Assembly (NCBI RefSeq): GCF_014268805.2
Contig: NZ_JABWRF020000002.1
Coordinates: 812,001-876,000, forward strand
Direction of reading: 5' to 3'
Length of the DNA: 64,000 nt
Source of the DNA: Pseudomonas farsensis
Lineage (GTDB): Bacteria > Pseudomonadota > Gammaproteobacteria > Pseudomonadales > Pseudomonadaceae
Below, piece after piece: positions 50,619 through 60,623 of this stretch (positions are counted from its first letter, which is position 1; each line of letters opens with the position of its first letter). A program made the translations under genes and the position numbers. The notes below the pieces were generated by a model that ran no database searches, was not told the DNA's origin, and was given only the letters and a program-made list of their open reading frames with translations.

Positions 50619-52013
50619 TTAGCGCGAAGCCAGCAGCTCTTTGCCGCGTACCACCGCCGCGCGCACCTGGGCCGGTGCAGTGCCGCCAATGTGGTTGCGG
50701 GCGTTGACCGAGCCTTCGAGGGTCAGGACGGCGAACACGTCCTGCTCGATCTGGTCGCTGAACTGGCGCAGTTCTTCCAGGCTCATCTCGGCCAGGTCTT
50801 TGCCGGTATCGACGCCGTACTTCACGGCATGGCCGACGATCTCGTGGCAATCACGGAACGGCAGGCCACGGCGTACCAGATAGTCGGCAAGGTCAGTGGC
50901 GGTGGAGAAACCGCGCAGGGCCGCTTCGCGCATGATTGCGTGCTTCGGCTTGATGGCCGGGATCATGTCGGCAAAGGCGCGCAGCGAGTCGCGCAGGGTG
51001 TCGGCGGCGTCGAACAGCGGCTCTTTGTCTTCCTGGTTGTCCTTGTTGTAGGCCAGTGGCTGGCCTTTCATCAGGGTCAGCAGGCCGGTCAGGGCGCCGA
51101 ATACCCGGCCCGTCTTGCCGCGTACCAGCTCCGGTACGTCGGGGTTTTTCTTTTGCGGCATGATCGAGCTGCCGGTGCAGAAGCGGTCAGGCAGGTCGAT
51201 GAACTGGAACTGCGCGCTGGTCCACAGCACCAGCTCTTCGGAGAAGCGCGACAGGTGCATCATGGCAATGCTGGCCGCCGCGCAGAATTCGATGGCGAAG
51301 TCGCGGTCCGACACGCCGTCCAGCGAGTTGCCGCCCACGGCTTCGAAACCCAGCAGCTTGCAGGTCAGCTCACGGTCGATCGGGTAGGTGGTGCCAGCCA
51401 GCGCGGCGCTGCCCAAAGGCATGCGGTTGGCGCGCTTGCGGCAGTCGACCAGGCGCTCGTAGTCACGGCTGAGCATTTCGAACCAGGCCAGCAGGTGGTG
51501 GCCGAAGGTAACCGGCTGGGCGGTCTGCAGGTGAGTGAAGCCGGGCATGATGGTCTCGGCTTCACGCTCGGCCTGCTCCAGCAGGCCTTGTTGCAGGCGG
51601 GTGATTTCGGCGAGGATCAGGTCGATCTCGTCGCGCAGCCACAGGCGGATATCGGTCGCCACCTGGTCGTTGCGGCTACGGCCGGTGTGCAGTTTTTTAC
51701 CGGTGATGCCGATGCGGTCGGTCAGGCGTGCTTCGATGTTCATGTGCACGTCTTCGAGGTCGACGCGCCAGTCGAAGTTGCCGGCCTCGATTTCACCCTG
51801 GATGGTAGTGAGGCCATCGACGATGGTTTCGCGCTCGGCGGCAGTGAGTACGCCGACTTCAGCCAGCATGGTGGCGTGGGCGATCGAACCCATGATGTCG
51901 TGGCGGTACAGGCGCTTGTCGAAGTCGACCGAGGCGGTGAAACGGGCGACGAAGGCGTCGACGGGCTCACTGAAGCGGCCGCCCCAGGACTGATTGGTCT
52001 TGTCGGTGCTCAT
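50619..52013 (-). CDS. argH: Argininosuccinate lyase ArgH
   Basis: A 464-residue enzyme for the last step of arginine synthesis, splitting argininosuccinate into arginine and fumarate. The superfamily signature [11 protein letters not shown] (about residues 280-290) and the N-terminal [22 protein letters not shown] are typical. The start at MSTDK gives the usual length; the frame is open upstream but the sequence there is not coding in style. It is divergent from algR across 298 bp. Confidence 0.97.
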   Translation of the reverse strand: MSTDKTNQSWGGRFSEPVDAFVARFTASVDFDKRLYRHDIMGSIAHATMLAEVGVLTAAERETIVDGLTTIQGEIEAGNFDWRVDLEDVHMNIEARLTDRIGITGKKLHTGRSRNDQVATDIRLWLRDEIDLILAEITRLQQGLLEQAEREAETIMPGFTHLQTAQPVTFGHHLLAWFEMLSRDYERLVDCRKRANRMPLGSAALAGTTYPIDRELTCKLLGFEAVGGNSLDGVSDRDFAIEFCAAASIAMMHLSRFSEELVLWTSAQFQFIDLPDRFCTGSSIMPQKKNPDVPELVRGKTGRVFGALTGLLTLMKGQPLAYNKDNQEDKEPLFDAADTLRDSLRAFADMIPAIKPKHAIMREAALRGFSTATDLADYLVRRGLPFRDCHEIVGHAVKYGVDTGKDLAEMSLEELRQFSDQIEQDVFAVLTLEGSVNARNHIGGTAPAQVRAAVVRGKELLASR

Positions 52014-52311
52014 GGATTCACTCTTGGAAGGCGCGAACGGATAAAAGTGGCGCCGATAATAGCAGGGTTGAGCCCGCCGCCGCAGGGCGCCGGTCGTGAG
52101 AATCGTCTGGTAACAAGGGTGCCAAGGATATTCTGCGATTGAACGGCAGTGTTCCACGGACCGTCTACAGTTGGACAATGGGCTGGCGCTGAATCTGCCA
52201 GGCCAGTGAATCTTTGGCCTTCGCACGGGTCTAGAGCGTGACCGCGTTACGGTCCCCTACACCTGTCTACGCTACACCCGTGCGAGACTCACTCAGGAAT
52301 CCAGCGCAATT

Positions 52312-53055
52312 ATGAATGTCCTGATCGTTGATGACGAACCCCAAGCCCGCGAAAGCCTGAGGCAACTGCTGCGCGAGCTTGAGGGCTATACGGTACTTGA
52401 GCCCAGCGCCACCAATGGCGAGGAGGCCTTGACCCTGATCGAGAGCCTCAAGCCCGATGTGGTCCTGCTGGATATCGGCCTGCCGGGCCTGGACGGGCTG
52501 CAAGTGGCCGCACGCCTGTGCGAGCGCGAAGCACCGCCGGCTCTGGTGTTCTGCACCGGCGATCAACATGACAGCCAGGCGTTCAGCGAAAGCGCCCTGA
52601 GCCACGTCGAAAAGCCCATCCAGCAGCAGACCCTGCGCGATGCGCTGCGCCGCGCCGAAAAACCCAACCGCACCCAGCTGGCGGCGCTTACCCGGCCTGC
52701 CGCCGATGGCGGTGGCGAGCCGCGCAGCCACATCAGCGCGCGCACCCGCAAGGGCATCGAGCTGATCCCGCTGCCGCAGGTGATCTACTTCATTGCCGAT
52801 CACAAGTACGTGACCTTGCGCCACGAAGGCGGCGAGGTATTGCTGGACGAGCCGCTCAAGGCGCTTGAAGACGAGTTCGGTGACCGCTTCGTGCGTATCC
52901 ACCGCAACGCGCTGGTGGCCCGCGAGCGCATCGAGCGTTTGCAGCGCACGCCGCTTGGGCACTTCCAGCTTTACCTCAAAGGCCTGGATGGCGACCCCCT
53001 GACCGTCAGCCGGCGCCATGTGGCGGGTGTGCGCAAGATGATGCAGGCGCTCTGA
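52312..53055 (+). CDS. algR: LytTR-family response regulator AlgR
   Basis: A 247-residue regulator. Residues 1-115 are a receiver with phospho-acceptor Asp54 (VVLLDIGLPG) and Lys in VEKPI; residues about 140-245 are a LytTR DNA-binding domain (IPLPQVIYFIADHKYVTLR, FVRIHRNALVARERI). In P. aeruginosa AlgR controls alginate, type IV pili and biofilm, and its partner sensor gene fimS lies just upstream between argH and algR. No such sensor gene is present here. The hem genes follow. Confidence 0.96.
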   Translation: MNVLIVDDEPQARESLRQLLRELEGYTVLEPSATNGEEALTLIESLKPDVVLLDIGLPGLDGLQVAARLCEREAPPALVFCTGDQHDSQAFSESALSHVEKPIQQQTLRDALRRAEKPNRTQLAALTRPAADGGGEPRSHISARTRKGIELIPLPQVIYFIADHKYVTLRHEGGEVLLDEPLKALEDEFGDRFVRIHRNALVARERIERLQRTPLGHFQLYLKGLDGDPLTVSRRHVAGVRKMMQAL

Positions 53056-53073
53056 GCATCCCCGTCACGGCCT

Positions 53074-53169
53074 CATCGCAGGCTGGCGCCAGCTCCCACA
53101 GTGAATGTGTCCAGCCTCGATATTGTGAGTTGACCCAGACCCTGTGGGAGCTGGCGCCAGCCTGCGATG
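53074..53169. repeat. 28-bp perfect inverted repeat between algR and hemC
   Basis: Arms at 53074-53101 (begins CATCGCAGGCTGGCGCCAGC) and 53142-53169 are exact mirror images around 40 bp. This is a third palindromic repeat type, related to the CTGTGGGAGC fragments near 50.3-50.6 kb. It would form a strong hairpin after algR. Confidence 0.85.
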
Positions 53170-53286
53170 GCCTGCATGGCAGGCCCGAAATCCCCCAGGC
53201 TGTAGAGTTGGCGATTGACCCACATCTGCTTGCGTGCCCGGCGGAGCTGTTATCATCGGCGGCATTTCTCTGCATCGGGGCGCTTC

Positions 53287-54228
53287 ATGTCCACTCGCGA
53301 AATCCGCATTGCCACCCGTAAAAGTGCCTTGGCCCTGTGGCAGGCCGAATATGTAAAAGCGCGTCTGGAGCAGGCGCACCCTGGCCTGAAGGTCACGCTG
53401 GTGCCCATGGTCAGCCGTGGCGACAAGCTGCTCGACGCGCCGCTGGCGAAGATTGGCGGCAAGGGCCTGTTCGTCAAGGAACTGGAAACCGCGCTGCTGG
53501 AAAACGAAGCCGACATCGCCGTGCATTCGATGAAAGACGTGCCCATGGACTTCCCCGAAGGGCTCGGCCTGTACTGCATCTGCGAGCGCGAAGACCCGCG
53601 TGATGCGTTTGTTTCCAATACCTTCGCAAGCCTTGAGGTATTGCCTGCCGGCAGCGTGGTCGGCACCTCCAGCCTGCGCCGCCAGGCGCAACTGCTGGCG
53701 CGTCGCCCGGACCTGAAAATCCAGTTCCTGCGTGGCAACGTCAACACCCGCCTGGCCAAACTCGACGCTGGCGAATACGACGCCATCATTCTTGCCGCAG
53801 CGGGCCTGATCCGCCTTGGCTTCGAGCAGCGCATCACCGCCAGCATCAGTGTCGAAGACAGTCTGCCTGCCGGCGGCCAAGGCGCGGTGGGCATCGAATG
53901 CCGCAGCGCCGACAGCGAAATCCATGCCCTGCTGGCGCCCCTGCACCACCTCGACACCGCCGACCGCGTGGTTGCCGAGCGCGCCTTGAACAAACACCTG
54001 AACGGCGGCTGCCAAGTGCCGATTGCCTGCTACGCCGTGCTTGAGGGCGAGCAGCTGTGGCTGCGTGGCCTGGTGGGCCAGCCCTCGGGCGGCACCTTGC
54101 TGGTGGCCGACGCCCGCGCCCCGCGCCGGCAGGCCGAAGTGCTTGGCGTGCAGGTGGCCGACGCGCTGCTCAAGCAGGGCGCAGCGGCCATTCTGCAAGA
54201 GGTCTACGGCGAGGCCGGGCACCCGTGA
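53287..54228 (+). CDS. hemC: Porphobilinogen deaminase (hydroxymethylbilane synthase) HemC
   Basis: A 313-residue enzyme joining four porphobilinogen units into hydroxymethylbilane in haem synthesis. The dipyrromethane cofactor Cys is Cys242 in [12 protein letters not shown]; the catalytic Asp region is [12 protein letters not shown] and [10 protein letters not shown] binds substrate. The start is the ATG of [13 protein letters not shown]; the upstream extension runs through the promoter. The stop overlaps the hemD start (GTGA). Confidence 0.98.
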   Translation: MSTREIRIATRKSALALWQAEYVKARLEQAHPGLKVTLVPMVSRGDKLLDAPLAKIGGKGLFVKELETALLENEADIAVHSMKDVPMDFPEGLGLYCICEREDPRDAFVSNTFASLEVLPAGSVVGTSSLRRQAQLLARRPDLKIQFLRGNVNTRLAKLDAGEYDAIILAAAGLIRLGFEQRITASISVEDSLPAGGQGAVGIECRSADSEIHALLAPLHHLDTADRVVAERALNKHLNGGCQVPIACYAVLEGEQLWLRGLVGQPSGGTLLVADARAPRRQAEVLGVQVADALLKQGAAAILQEVYGEAGHP

Positions 54229-54992
54229 GCCCTTGGCGCCTGCTGCTGACCCGGCCTGAAGAGGACTGTGCGGCACTGGCGCAGACCTTGGCCGCAGCCG
54301 GCATCGCCAGCGCCAGCCTGCCGCTGCTGGCCATCGAACCGCTCGAGGCTGGCCCCGCGCACCCGCTGCGCCTCGCCGGTATCACCTCGGCCCACGCCAT
54401 CATCGTGGTCAGCAAACCCGCGGCACGCCTGCTGCTGGCGCAACTCGACCAGGCCGGCATCGCCGCGCCCCACGCGGGCTGGTTCACCGTCGGTGAAGCC
54501 ACCGCCGGCATTCTCAAGGCGCGCGGGCTGGAAGTGAATTTCCCGGCAGCCGGCGATGACAGCGAAGCACTCCTCGGCCTGGCAGCCCTGCGCCAGGCCC
54601 TCGCCGTGCCCGCGCCACGGGTGTTTATCGCCCGTGGCGAGGGAGGTCGCGAACTGCTGGCCGAGCGTCTTGCCGAGCAAGGTGCTAGTGTCGAATATCT
54701 GCAACTGTATCGCCGTAGCCTGCCGCATTACCCGCAAGGAACACTGGCGCGCTGCGTCGATGGGGAACGCCTCAATGGCCTGGTGGTCAGCAGTGGGCAG
54801 GGTCTTGCACACTTGCAGCAGTTGGCGGGGGCGGATTGGCCACGGCTTTCACGCCTGCCGTTGTTCGTTCCCAGCCCGCGTGTTGCCGAGCAGGCCCGCG
54901 AGCTGGGAGCACTGAAGATTGTGGATTGCCGCGGCGCAGGTGCCGCGGCCTTGCTGGCAGCCGTGCAGCGAACCGCTGCACCTGCCCCTTAA
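54225..54992 (+). CDS. hemD: Uroporphyrinogen-III synthase HemD
   Basis: A 255-residue enzyme closing and inverting ring D of hydroxymethylbilane. The family is low in sequence identity; landmarks are [17 protein letters not shown] at the start, [15 protein letters not shown], and [15 protein letters not shown]. The start GTG overlaps the hemC stop (GTGA), giving standard length and N-terminus and indicating coupled translation. Confidence 0.95.
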   Translation: MSPWRLLLTRPEEDCAALAQTLAAAGIASASLPLLAIEPLEAGPAHPLRLAGITSAHAIIVVSKPAARLLLAQLDQAGIAAPHAGWFTVGEATAGILKARGLEVNFPAAGDDSEALLGLAALRQALAVPAPRVFIARGEGGRELLAERLAEQGASVEYLQLYRRSLPHYPQGTLARCVDGERLNGLVVSSGQGLAHLQQLAGADWPRLSRLPLFVPSPRVAEQARELGALKIVDCRGAGAAALLAAVQRTAAPAP

Positions 54993-55038
54993 GGCGCCAC
55001 GCACATGAGCGATGGGCCACCATGCAAAGGATGGATAC

Positions 55039-56139
55039 GTGAGCGAAACAGTCTTGTCCCACACCGAACAGCCCGCGGCGCCTGAAGCGCCAGAAACCTC
55101 CAACCCGCCACCGGCGCGCCGTTCCGGCACCGGCCTTGCACTGCTGGCCTTGCTGGTCGGCGCCGCAGGCGTCGGGGTGGGTGGCTGGGGTGCCTGGCAG
55201 GTGCGTCAGTTGCAAGGCAATGAACTGGGCCAGGCTGAGCACTTGCAAGCGCTCAACCAGCGTGCCGACGCGCTGCAGCAGCGCGAGCAGCAGCTCACTA
55301 CGCAGTTGGCCGGCCTGCCATCGGCCAGCGAGCTGGAAGACCGCCGCCGCCTGGTGGCGCAGTTGCAGGGCGACCAGCAACGCCTGAGCCAGCGCCTGGA
55401 AACCGTCCTTGGCGAAAGCCGCAAGGAGTGGCGCCTGGCCGAGGCCGAGCACTTGCTGCGGCTGGCCACCCTGCGGCTGTCGGCGTTGCAGGACATCGCC
55501 AGTGCCAAGGCGCTGGTCGAAGGCGCTGACGAAATTCTGCGCGAACAAAGCGACCCCGGCGCGTTCGCAGCGCGCGAGCAACTGGCGCGTAGCCTGGCGA
55601 CCCTCAACAGCACCCAGCAACCGGACCGCACCGGCCTGTTCCTCAAGCTGGCCGCGCAGCGCGAGCAGGTGCTGCAACTCAGCGCCCAGTCGCCGGAGTT
55701 CAACAGTGGCGCCGATGCCACGGGCGCGCTGACTGCTGACGGCGATGCCGGCAGCCGCTGGTCGCGCTGGTGGGGCGAGATTTCCAAGTACTTCCAGATC
55801 GACTTCAATGCTGACGACAACGTGCGGCCGCTGCTTGCCGGGCAATCGCTCAACCAGCTGCGCCTGGCCCTCAGCCTGACCATCGAGCAAGCCCAGTGGG
55901 CCGCGCTCAATGGCGAAGAAAAGGTCTACAACCAGGCGCTGGACGACGCGCGCAGCGTGCTGCTGGCCAACTTCAACGCGGACAACCCACAGAGCAAGGC
56001 CATGCTCGACAGCCTTAACAAGCTGGCCGAGCAGCCCGTGTCGGTTGTTACCCCCGACCTGAGCGAGAGCCTGGCTGCGGTGCAGGCGTACATCCAGCGC
56101 CGCCATCTGCCGGCCCAGGCGCAAGGGGGCAAACCATGA
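55039..56139 (+). CDS. hemX: HemX-family membrane protein
   Basis: A 366-residue protein annotated in relatives as uroporphyrinogen-III C-methyltransferase-like HemX, though it lacks a methyltransferase fold. A short Pro-rich cytoplasmic N-terminus leads to one membrane helix at about 30-55 (GLALLALLVGAAGVGVGGWG), then a coiled coil (ALNQRADALQQREQQLTTQL) and a periplasmic domain. The start is likely the GTG with AAAGGA upstream (VSETVLSHTEQ); an ATG 27 bp earlier is an alternative. Role in haem supply is unproven. The stop overlaps hemY (ATGA). Confidence 0.88.
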   Translation: MSETVLSHTEQPAAPEAPETSNPPPARRSGTGLALLALLVGAAGVGVGGWGAWQVRQLQGNELGQAEHLQALNQRADALQQREQQLTTQLAGLPSASELEDRRRLVAQLQGDQQRLSQRLETVLGESRKEWRLAEAEHLLRLATLRLSALQDIASAKALVEGADEILREQSDPGAFAAREQLARSLATLNSTQQPDRTGLFLKLAAQREQVLQLSAQSPEFNSGADATGALTADGDAGSRWSRWWGEISKYFQIDFNADDNVRPLLAGQSLNQLRLALSLTIEQAQWAALNGEEKVYNQALDDARSVLLANFNADNPQSKAMLDSLNKLAEQPVSVVTPDLSESLAAVQAYIQRRHLPAQAQGGKP

Positions 56140-57374
56140 AGCGAGTCTATCTGCTGGCAGTGCTGGCGATTGTCATCGCTGCGGCGCTGGGTATCGCCAT
56201 CGCCAAGCACAGCGGCTATGTGTTGATCGCCTATGGCAGCTTCCGCTACCAGTCGGGGCTGTGGGCGGCGCTGTCGGCGCTGGTGGCCGGGGTGCTGGCG
56301 TTGCTGCTGTTGCGCTACCTGGTGGGCCTGCTGCTGACCTCTGGCGGCGCGGTCAACCCGTGGTCGCGGCGCAACCGTAGCCGGCGCACCCGCATTGCCA
56401 TCGAGCAAGGCCAGCTGGACCTCGCCGAAGGCCGCTGGGCCAGCGCGCAGCGCCATCTGCAACGCGCCGCCGAAGCCGAGCGCCAGCCCTTGCTGTTCTA
56501 CCTCGGGGCCGCCCGCGCCGCCAACGAGCAGGGCCGCGTCGAAGACCGTGACAACCTGCTGGAGCGTGCTTTGGAGCGCCAGCCGCAGGCCGAGCTTGCC
56601 GTCGCCCTGACCCACGCGCAGCTGCAAATGGACCGTGGCGAGAACGATGGCGCCCTCGAAGCCCTGCACGCCATGCAGGAGCGTCACCCGAACAACGCAC
56701 AGGTACTGCGCCTGTTGCAGCGCCTTCACCTGGAGCGCGGCGACTGGCCGGCGCTGATTCGCCTGCTGCCAGACCTGCGCAAGCACAAGGTGCTGCCGGC
56801 AGCCGAACTTGCCCAGCTGGAGCAGCGTGCCTGGGGCCAGAACATCAACCTGGCGGCCACCCGTGGCGAAGATCAACAAGCCGCTCGCCAGGCGCTGGAG
56901 CGCGCCTGGCAGCAACTGACCAACGCCCAGCGCCAGGAGCCGCAACTGGTGCTGGCCTATGCCGAGCAACTGCGTCAGGTGGGCGCCCAGGGCGAGGCCG
57001 AGCAGGTGTTGCGTGCGGCGCTCAAGCGCAGTTACGAGAGCCATCTGGCGCGCCTTTACGGTTTGGTTCGTGGCGATGACCCGGTGCGCCAACTGCAAAC
57101 GGCTGAAGGCTGGCTCAAGGACCACCCGCAAGACCCGAGCCTGCTGCTCACGCTGGGCCGGCTGAGCCTGCAGAACCGTCTTTGGGGCAAGGCCCGCGAC
57201 TACCTTGAAAGCAGCCTGCGCATGCAGCGCAACCCGGAAACCTGCGCCGAGCTTGCGCGTTTGCTGGCCAGCCTTGGCGAAACCGAGCGCAGCAACCAGC
57301 TGTTCCAGGAAGGGCTGGGGTTGCTCGACGAGCGCCTGCTGGCGCTGCCATTGCCTGAGGGCATGCGTGCCTGA
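56136..57374 (+). CDS. hemY: HemY-family TPR membrane protein
   Basis: A 412-residue inner-membrane protein, not related to the oxidase also called HemY. Two helices at about 4-25 and 42-65 form the HemY_N domain (GYVLIAYGSFRYQSGLW between them), followed by TPR-like helical repeats to the end (FYLGAARAANEQGRVEDRDN, WGKARDYLESSLRMQ). It is always found with hemCDX in gamma-proteobacteria and probably scaffolds late haem steps. Its ATG overlaps the hemX stop. Confidence 0.93.
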   Translation: MKRVYLLAVLAIVIAAALGIAIAKHSGYVLIAYGSFRYQSGLWAALSALVAGVLALLLLRYLVGLLLTSGGAVNPWSRRNRSRRTRIAIEQGQLDLAEGRWASAQRHLQRAAEAERQPLLFYLGAARAANEQGRVEDRDNLLERALERQPQAELAVALTHAQLQMDRGENDGALEALHAMQERHPNNAQVLRLLQRLHLERGDWPALIRLLPDLRKHKVLPAAELAQLEQRAWGQNINLAATRGEDQQAARQALERAWQQLTNAQRQEPQLVLAYAEQLRQVGAQGEAEQVLRAALKRSYESHLARLYGLVRGDDPVRQLQTAEGWLKDHPQDPSLLLTLGRLSLQNRLWGKARDYLESSLRMQRNPETCAELARLLASLGETERSNQLFQEGLGLLDERLLALPLPEGMRA

Positions 57375-57580
57375 TTCCTGCGCTGGCCTGCGCGTTTGCG
57401 CGGGCCAGCCCTGAACCCGTCCTACAAGCCCCACCATTTTGCTCCGCAGTGTCAGAACGGTCCTACCATGTTCGGCACGCTTTCGCCGCTAATCAGCGAC
57501 GATTCGCCTCTGTAGCGCCTTGATACAAAGCGCGTCTTTCCTCTACCGTTGAGAACCCCTTCCCCACGTGTGGACACTCC

Positions 57581-58069
57581 ATGTCGCTGGCTCGCCTGCG
57601 CAGCTTTTACTTCCCCGCCTTGCTGGCATCGTTACTGGTGCTGGCTGTCTCGTATTATTTGCAGCCCCTGGTGGGCCTGGCGCCCTGCGCGTTGTGCCTG
57701 AGCCAGCGGTTGATGCTGGGCCTGTACGCACTGGTGTGCCTGCTGGCGCTGCTGCGTGGCCCGCGCCGGCGCGGTTATGCCTGGATGGCGTCGGCATGTG
57801 CCTTGGGCGGTGCTTTGCTGGCCGGGCGGCATGTGTGGCTGCAGGGCGGCCCGGCGCCTGCCGACGGCTGCCCGATGCCGCTGATGGCGCGGCCTTTGGG
57901 TGAGGTGTTGGGCCGCTTGCTGCTGGGCAGCCCGGAGTGCGTGTCGATCAGTTGGAGCTTTCTTGACCTGACCCTGCCGGAGTGGAGCCTGCTGGCTTTC
58001 GTGCTGCTGGCCATGCCGGCGCTGCATTCGCTGCTGGCGTATCGTTTCCGCCAACTGGTCGTTGCTTGA
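57581..58069 (+). CDS. dsbB: Disulphide bond formation protein DsbB
   Basis: A 162-residue inner-membrane quinone reductase that reoxidises DsbA. Four helices are seen; the first Cys pair is CALC (residues about 36-39) and the second is in GCPMPL and SPEC across the second periplasmic loop. Pseudomonads usually have two DsbB copies; this one, by position after hemY, corresponds to the copy called DsbH/DsbB1 in P. aeruginosa. It has its own promoter region of 206 bp. Confidence 0.92.
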   Translation: MSLARLRSFYFPALLASLLVLAVSYYLQPLVGLAPCALCLSQRLMLGLYALVCLLALLRGPRRRGYAWMASACALGGALLAGRHVWLQGGPAPADGCPMPLMARPLGEVLGRLLLGSPECVSISWSFLDLTLPEWSLLAFVLLAMPALHSLLAYRFRQLVVA

Positions 58070-58298
58070 TCCTGGACAATAAGCAGGGCATTGCTCGACC
58101 AGTGGTTTGTAGGAAAGGTATTAAACGCTTGTATGAACTTAGTGCGCTGCGTACCTTGAAGGGCAGGACGCGCGGGAATAATCTCCCAGCACGCATACCG
58201 AAAACACACTGTTCGATGCCGTCTCGCTGACGCCACTTTTGTGCCACGGCTGGTGCCACGAAGTGCAGCGGCATCTATCCAGAAGGGAAGAGATCGCC

Positions 58299-58769
58299 AT
58301 GCTCGATAGTTGCCAGAACGCCCAGGAACGCTGGGGCGGTGTTCACAAGCTGATCGACCGTTGGCTGGCGGAGCGCGAGGAGCTGATACAGGCCTTCAGC
58401 GCATTGCGCGATGCCAAGCCTGCATTCGCCGACAAAGAGCAGAACGGCGATTTTTGCGTCTTGCTGGTCGACTACGTTTCGGCCTGGCACTTTGAGGTCA
58501 GCGAGCAGTTGGTCAGTGAAGCCAAGGCCTTTGGTGATACTCGCGGCCTGGAGCTGGCCACGCAGATCACCCCGCGCATCGATGACAGCACCCAGATTGC
58601 CCTGGCGTTCAACGACCATTGCGCAAAAGGCGAATGCACGGACCCCGAGCGCTTTGCCGAGAAACTCGGCAAGCTCGGTAGCCTGTTGCACGAACGCTTT
58701 GAACTTGAAGACTGCCTGATCGAAGTGCTGCACAACGCGCACAAGGAAGAGGGTGCGGTGCAGGCCTGA
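58299..58769 (+). CDS. algQ: Anti-sigma-70 factor AlgQ (Rsd family)
   Basis: A 156-residue helical protein of the Rsd/AlgQ family, which binds the housekeeping sigma factor and controls alginate, siderophore and stationary-phase genes in Pseudomonas. It begins [20 protein letters not shown] and contains [17 protein letters not shown]; an Rsd-type helical bundle fills its length. GAAGGGAAG lies 10 bp before the ATG; upstream in-frame residues are ignored. It is convergent with the FKBP gene with 1 bp between. Confidence 0.95.
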   Translation: MLDSCQNAQERWGGVHKLIDRWLAEREELIQAFSALRDAKPAFADKEQNGDFCVLLVDYVSAWHFEVSEQLVSEAKAFGDTRGLELATQITPRIDDSTQIALAFNDHCAKGECTDPERFAEKLGKLGSLLHERFELEDCLIEVLHNAHKEEGAVQA

Positions 58770-58770
58770 T

Positions 58771-59430
58771 TCAGTCGGCCACGCCCAGTAGTTCTATTTC
58801 AAATACCAGCGGGGTGTAGGGCGCGATCAGGTCGCCCGCACCATCGGCGCCGTAGGCTTGCGCCGAGGGGATCACCAGCCGCCATTTAGCGCCGGACTTC
58901 ATCTGCGGCAACGCCACTTGCCAGCCTTCGATCACCGAGTCCAGCTTGAACCATTGCGGCTGCAGGTTCTGATCGAACACCGTGCCATCGGGCAACTTAC
59001 CCACATACCGCACCTGCACGCTGCCGCTGGCCTTTGGCTGTGCGCCGCTGCCGCTTGCCAGTTCGCTGTAGAGAATCCCTTCGGGCAGTTCATGCACGCC
59101 GGCGCGGGTGCGCTCACTGGCCATGAAGCGTTTTTCTGCGGTGAGCAATTTGTCGACGGCGGCCTGTTGGTTGGCCGCGCTGGTTTGTTCATCGTGCTGC
59201 TGCAGGATGGCCTCCATGCGCGACTTGTCGATGCGCGGCGGCAGGCCTTGGTAAGACTGGCGCAAGCCTTCTACCAGCGCGTCCAGTTGCAAGCCAGGCA
59301 CTTCCTGGCGCAGCCGCTCACCCAGGCTTGCGCCGATGCTGTAGGACAGGTCGGTTTCACTGGCGGTTTGCTCGGCGGCCTGCGACAGCGGGGCGACCAG
59401 GCACAGCGCGAACATTAAATAACGAGACAT
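58771..59430 (-). CDS. Periplasmic FKBP-type peptidyl-prolyl isomerase
   Basis: A 219-residue isomerase of the FkpA/Mip type. A signal peptide MSRYLMFALCLVAPLSQAAEQ is followed by the helical dimerisation part (about 25-105) and the FKBP domain (about 115-217): GSVQVRYVGKLPDGTVFDQ, VIEGWQVALPQMKSGAKWRLVIPS, YTPLVFEIELL. Folding helper in the periplasm. The longer in-frame start is not used because the signal peptide begins here. Confidence 0.93.
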   Translation of the reverse strand: MSRYLMFALCLVAPLSQAAEQTASETDLSYSIGASLGERLRQEVPGLQLDALVEGLRQSYQGLPPRIDKSRMEAILQQHDEQTSAANQQAAVDKLLTAEKRFMASERTRAGVHELPEGILYSELASGSGAQPKASGSVQVRYVGKLPDGTVFDQNLQPQWFKLDSVIEGWQVALPQMKSGAKWRLVIPSAQAYGADGAGDLIAPYTPLVFEIELLGVAD

Positions 59431-59654
59431 GCTCGACTCCTGCTGCAAAGAGCGCGAAGTATGCCAGCGTTGCTCCACCCTGACGTGGAAATATCCGCGC
59501 CCAATTAGCGGCCAACTACACTTGTTTTTTGCTGCAAGACAACGACTGGGTGCGGGTATGCAACGCGGGGCTACTGATACTGTCAACATGCCCTAGCGGC
59601 GGTAGCAGCAGAAGCATAGTATGAGCCGCACTCTCGTCAGCCAGGAGGTAAACC

Positions 59655-60623
59655 ATGTCGGCCAAAAAGAAGCCAGTAAGTACGCCGTTACACCTGCTCC
59701 AGCAACTTTCGGGCAGCCTGCTCGAACATTTGGAAGATGCCTGCTCCCAAGCGCTGGCGGATGCCGAGAAACTGTTGGCCAAGTTGGAAAAACAACGCGG
59801 CAAGGCGCAGGAAAAACTGCACACCGCCCGCCTGAAGTTGCAAGACGCGGCCAAGGCCGGCAAAGCCAAGGCCCAAGGCAAGGCGCAAAAAGCCGCCGCT
59901 GAACTTGAAGGCCTGCTGGAATCGCTCAAAGAGCGCCAGGCGCAAACCCGCACTTATATTCAACAGCTCAAGCGTGACGCCCAGGAAAGCCTGAAACTGG
60001 CCCAGGGTGTTGGCAAAGTGCGTGAGGCTGCGGCCAAGGCGCTGGGCTCTCGTGCTGCTGCGCCAAAAGCGGCTGCCAAGCCTGCTGGCAAAGCTGCCCC
60101 TGCGAAAGCTGCACCTGCCAAGGCACCAGCCAAGGCTGCTGCGCCCAAGCCTGCTGCTAAACCCGCAGTTGCCAAGGCTCCCGCCCGCACGGCTGCCGCA
60201 AAACCTGCCGCTGCTAAAACCGCTGCTGCCAAAGCGCCGGTCAAAGCGGCTGCCAAGCCAGTGGCTGCCAAAGCGCCTGCCAAGCCTGCTGCCAAACCAG
60301 TCGCTGCCAAAGCGCCGGCCAAGGCTGCTGCCGCCAAGCCCGCCGCTAAACCCGCTGCCGCAAAACCAGCTGCCGCCAAGGCTCCAGCCAAAACCGCTGC
60401 CGCCAAACCTGCCGCTGCCAAACCAGCAGCCAAGCCAGCCGCTGCCAAAGCCCCGGCCAAACCTGCTGCTGCCAAGGCTCCGGTAAAACCAGCTGCCGCA
60501 AAACCAGCCGCTGCCAAGCCTGCCGCGCCAACCGCCAGCACTGCCCCGGCGTCGGCCACCAACTCGGCCACACCGGCAGCCGCTGCAAGCACCCCTGCTC
60601 AGACGCCGTCTTCGGCATCCTGA
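59655..60623 (+). CDS. algP: Histone H1-like alginate regulator AlgP
   Basis: A 322-residue protein with two parts: a coiled, charged N-terminal region to about residue 130 (EKLLAKLEKQRGKAQEKL), then about 165 residues of short KPAA/KAPAK/AKPAA repeats like eukaryotic histone H1 tails, ending in a Ser/Thr/Ala-rich end. AlgP (AlgR3) in P. aeruginosa binds DNA and affects alginate; repeat-number changes there switch mucoidy. GCCAGGAGG lies 6 bp before the ATG. The last 25 bp overlap the convergent gene. Confidence 0.94.
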   Translation: MSAKKKPVSTPLHLLQQLSGSLLEHLEDACSQALADAEKLLAKLEKQRGKAQEKLHTARLKLQDAAKAGKAKAQGKAQKAAAELEGLLESLKERQAQTRTYIQQLKRDAQESLKLAQGVGKVREAAAKALGSRAAAPKAAAKPAGKAAPAKAAPAKAPAKAAAPKPAAKPAVAKAPARTAAAKPAAAKTAAAKAPVKAAAKPVAAKAPAKPAAKPVAAKAPAKAAAAKPAAKPAAAKPAAAKAPAKTAAAKPAAAKPAAKPAAAKAPAKPAAAKAPVKPAAAKPAAAKPAAPTASTAPASATNSATPAAAASTPAQTPSSAS

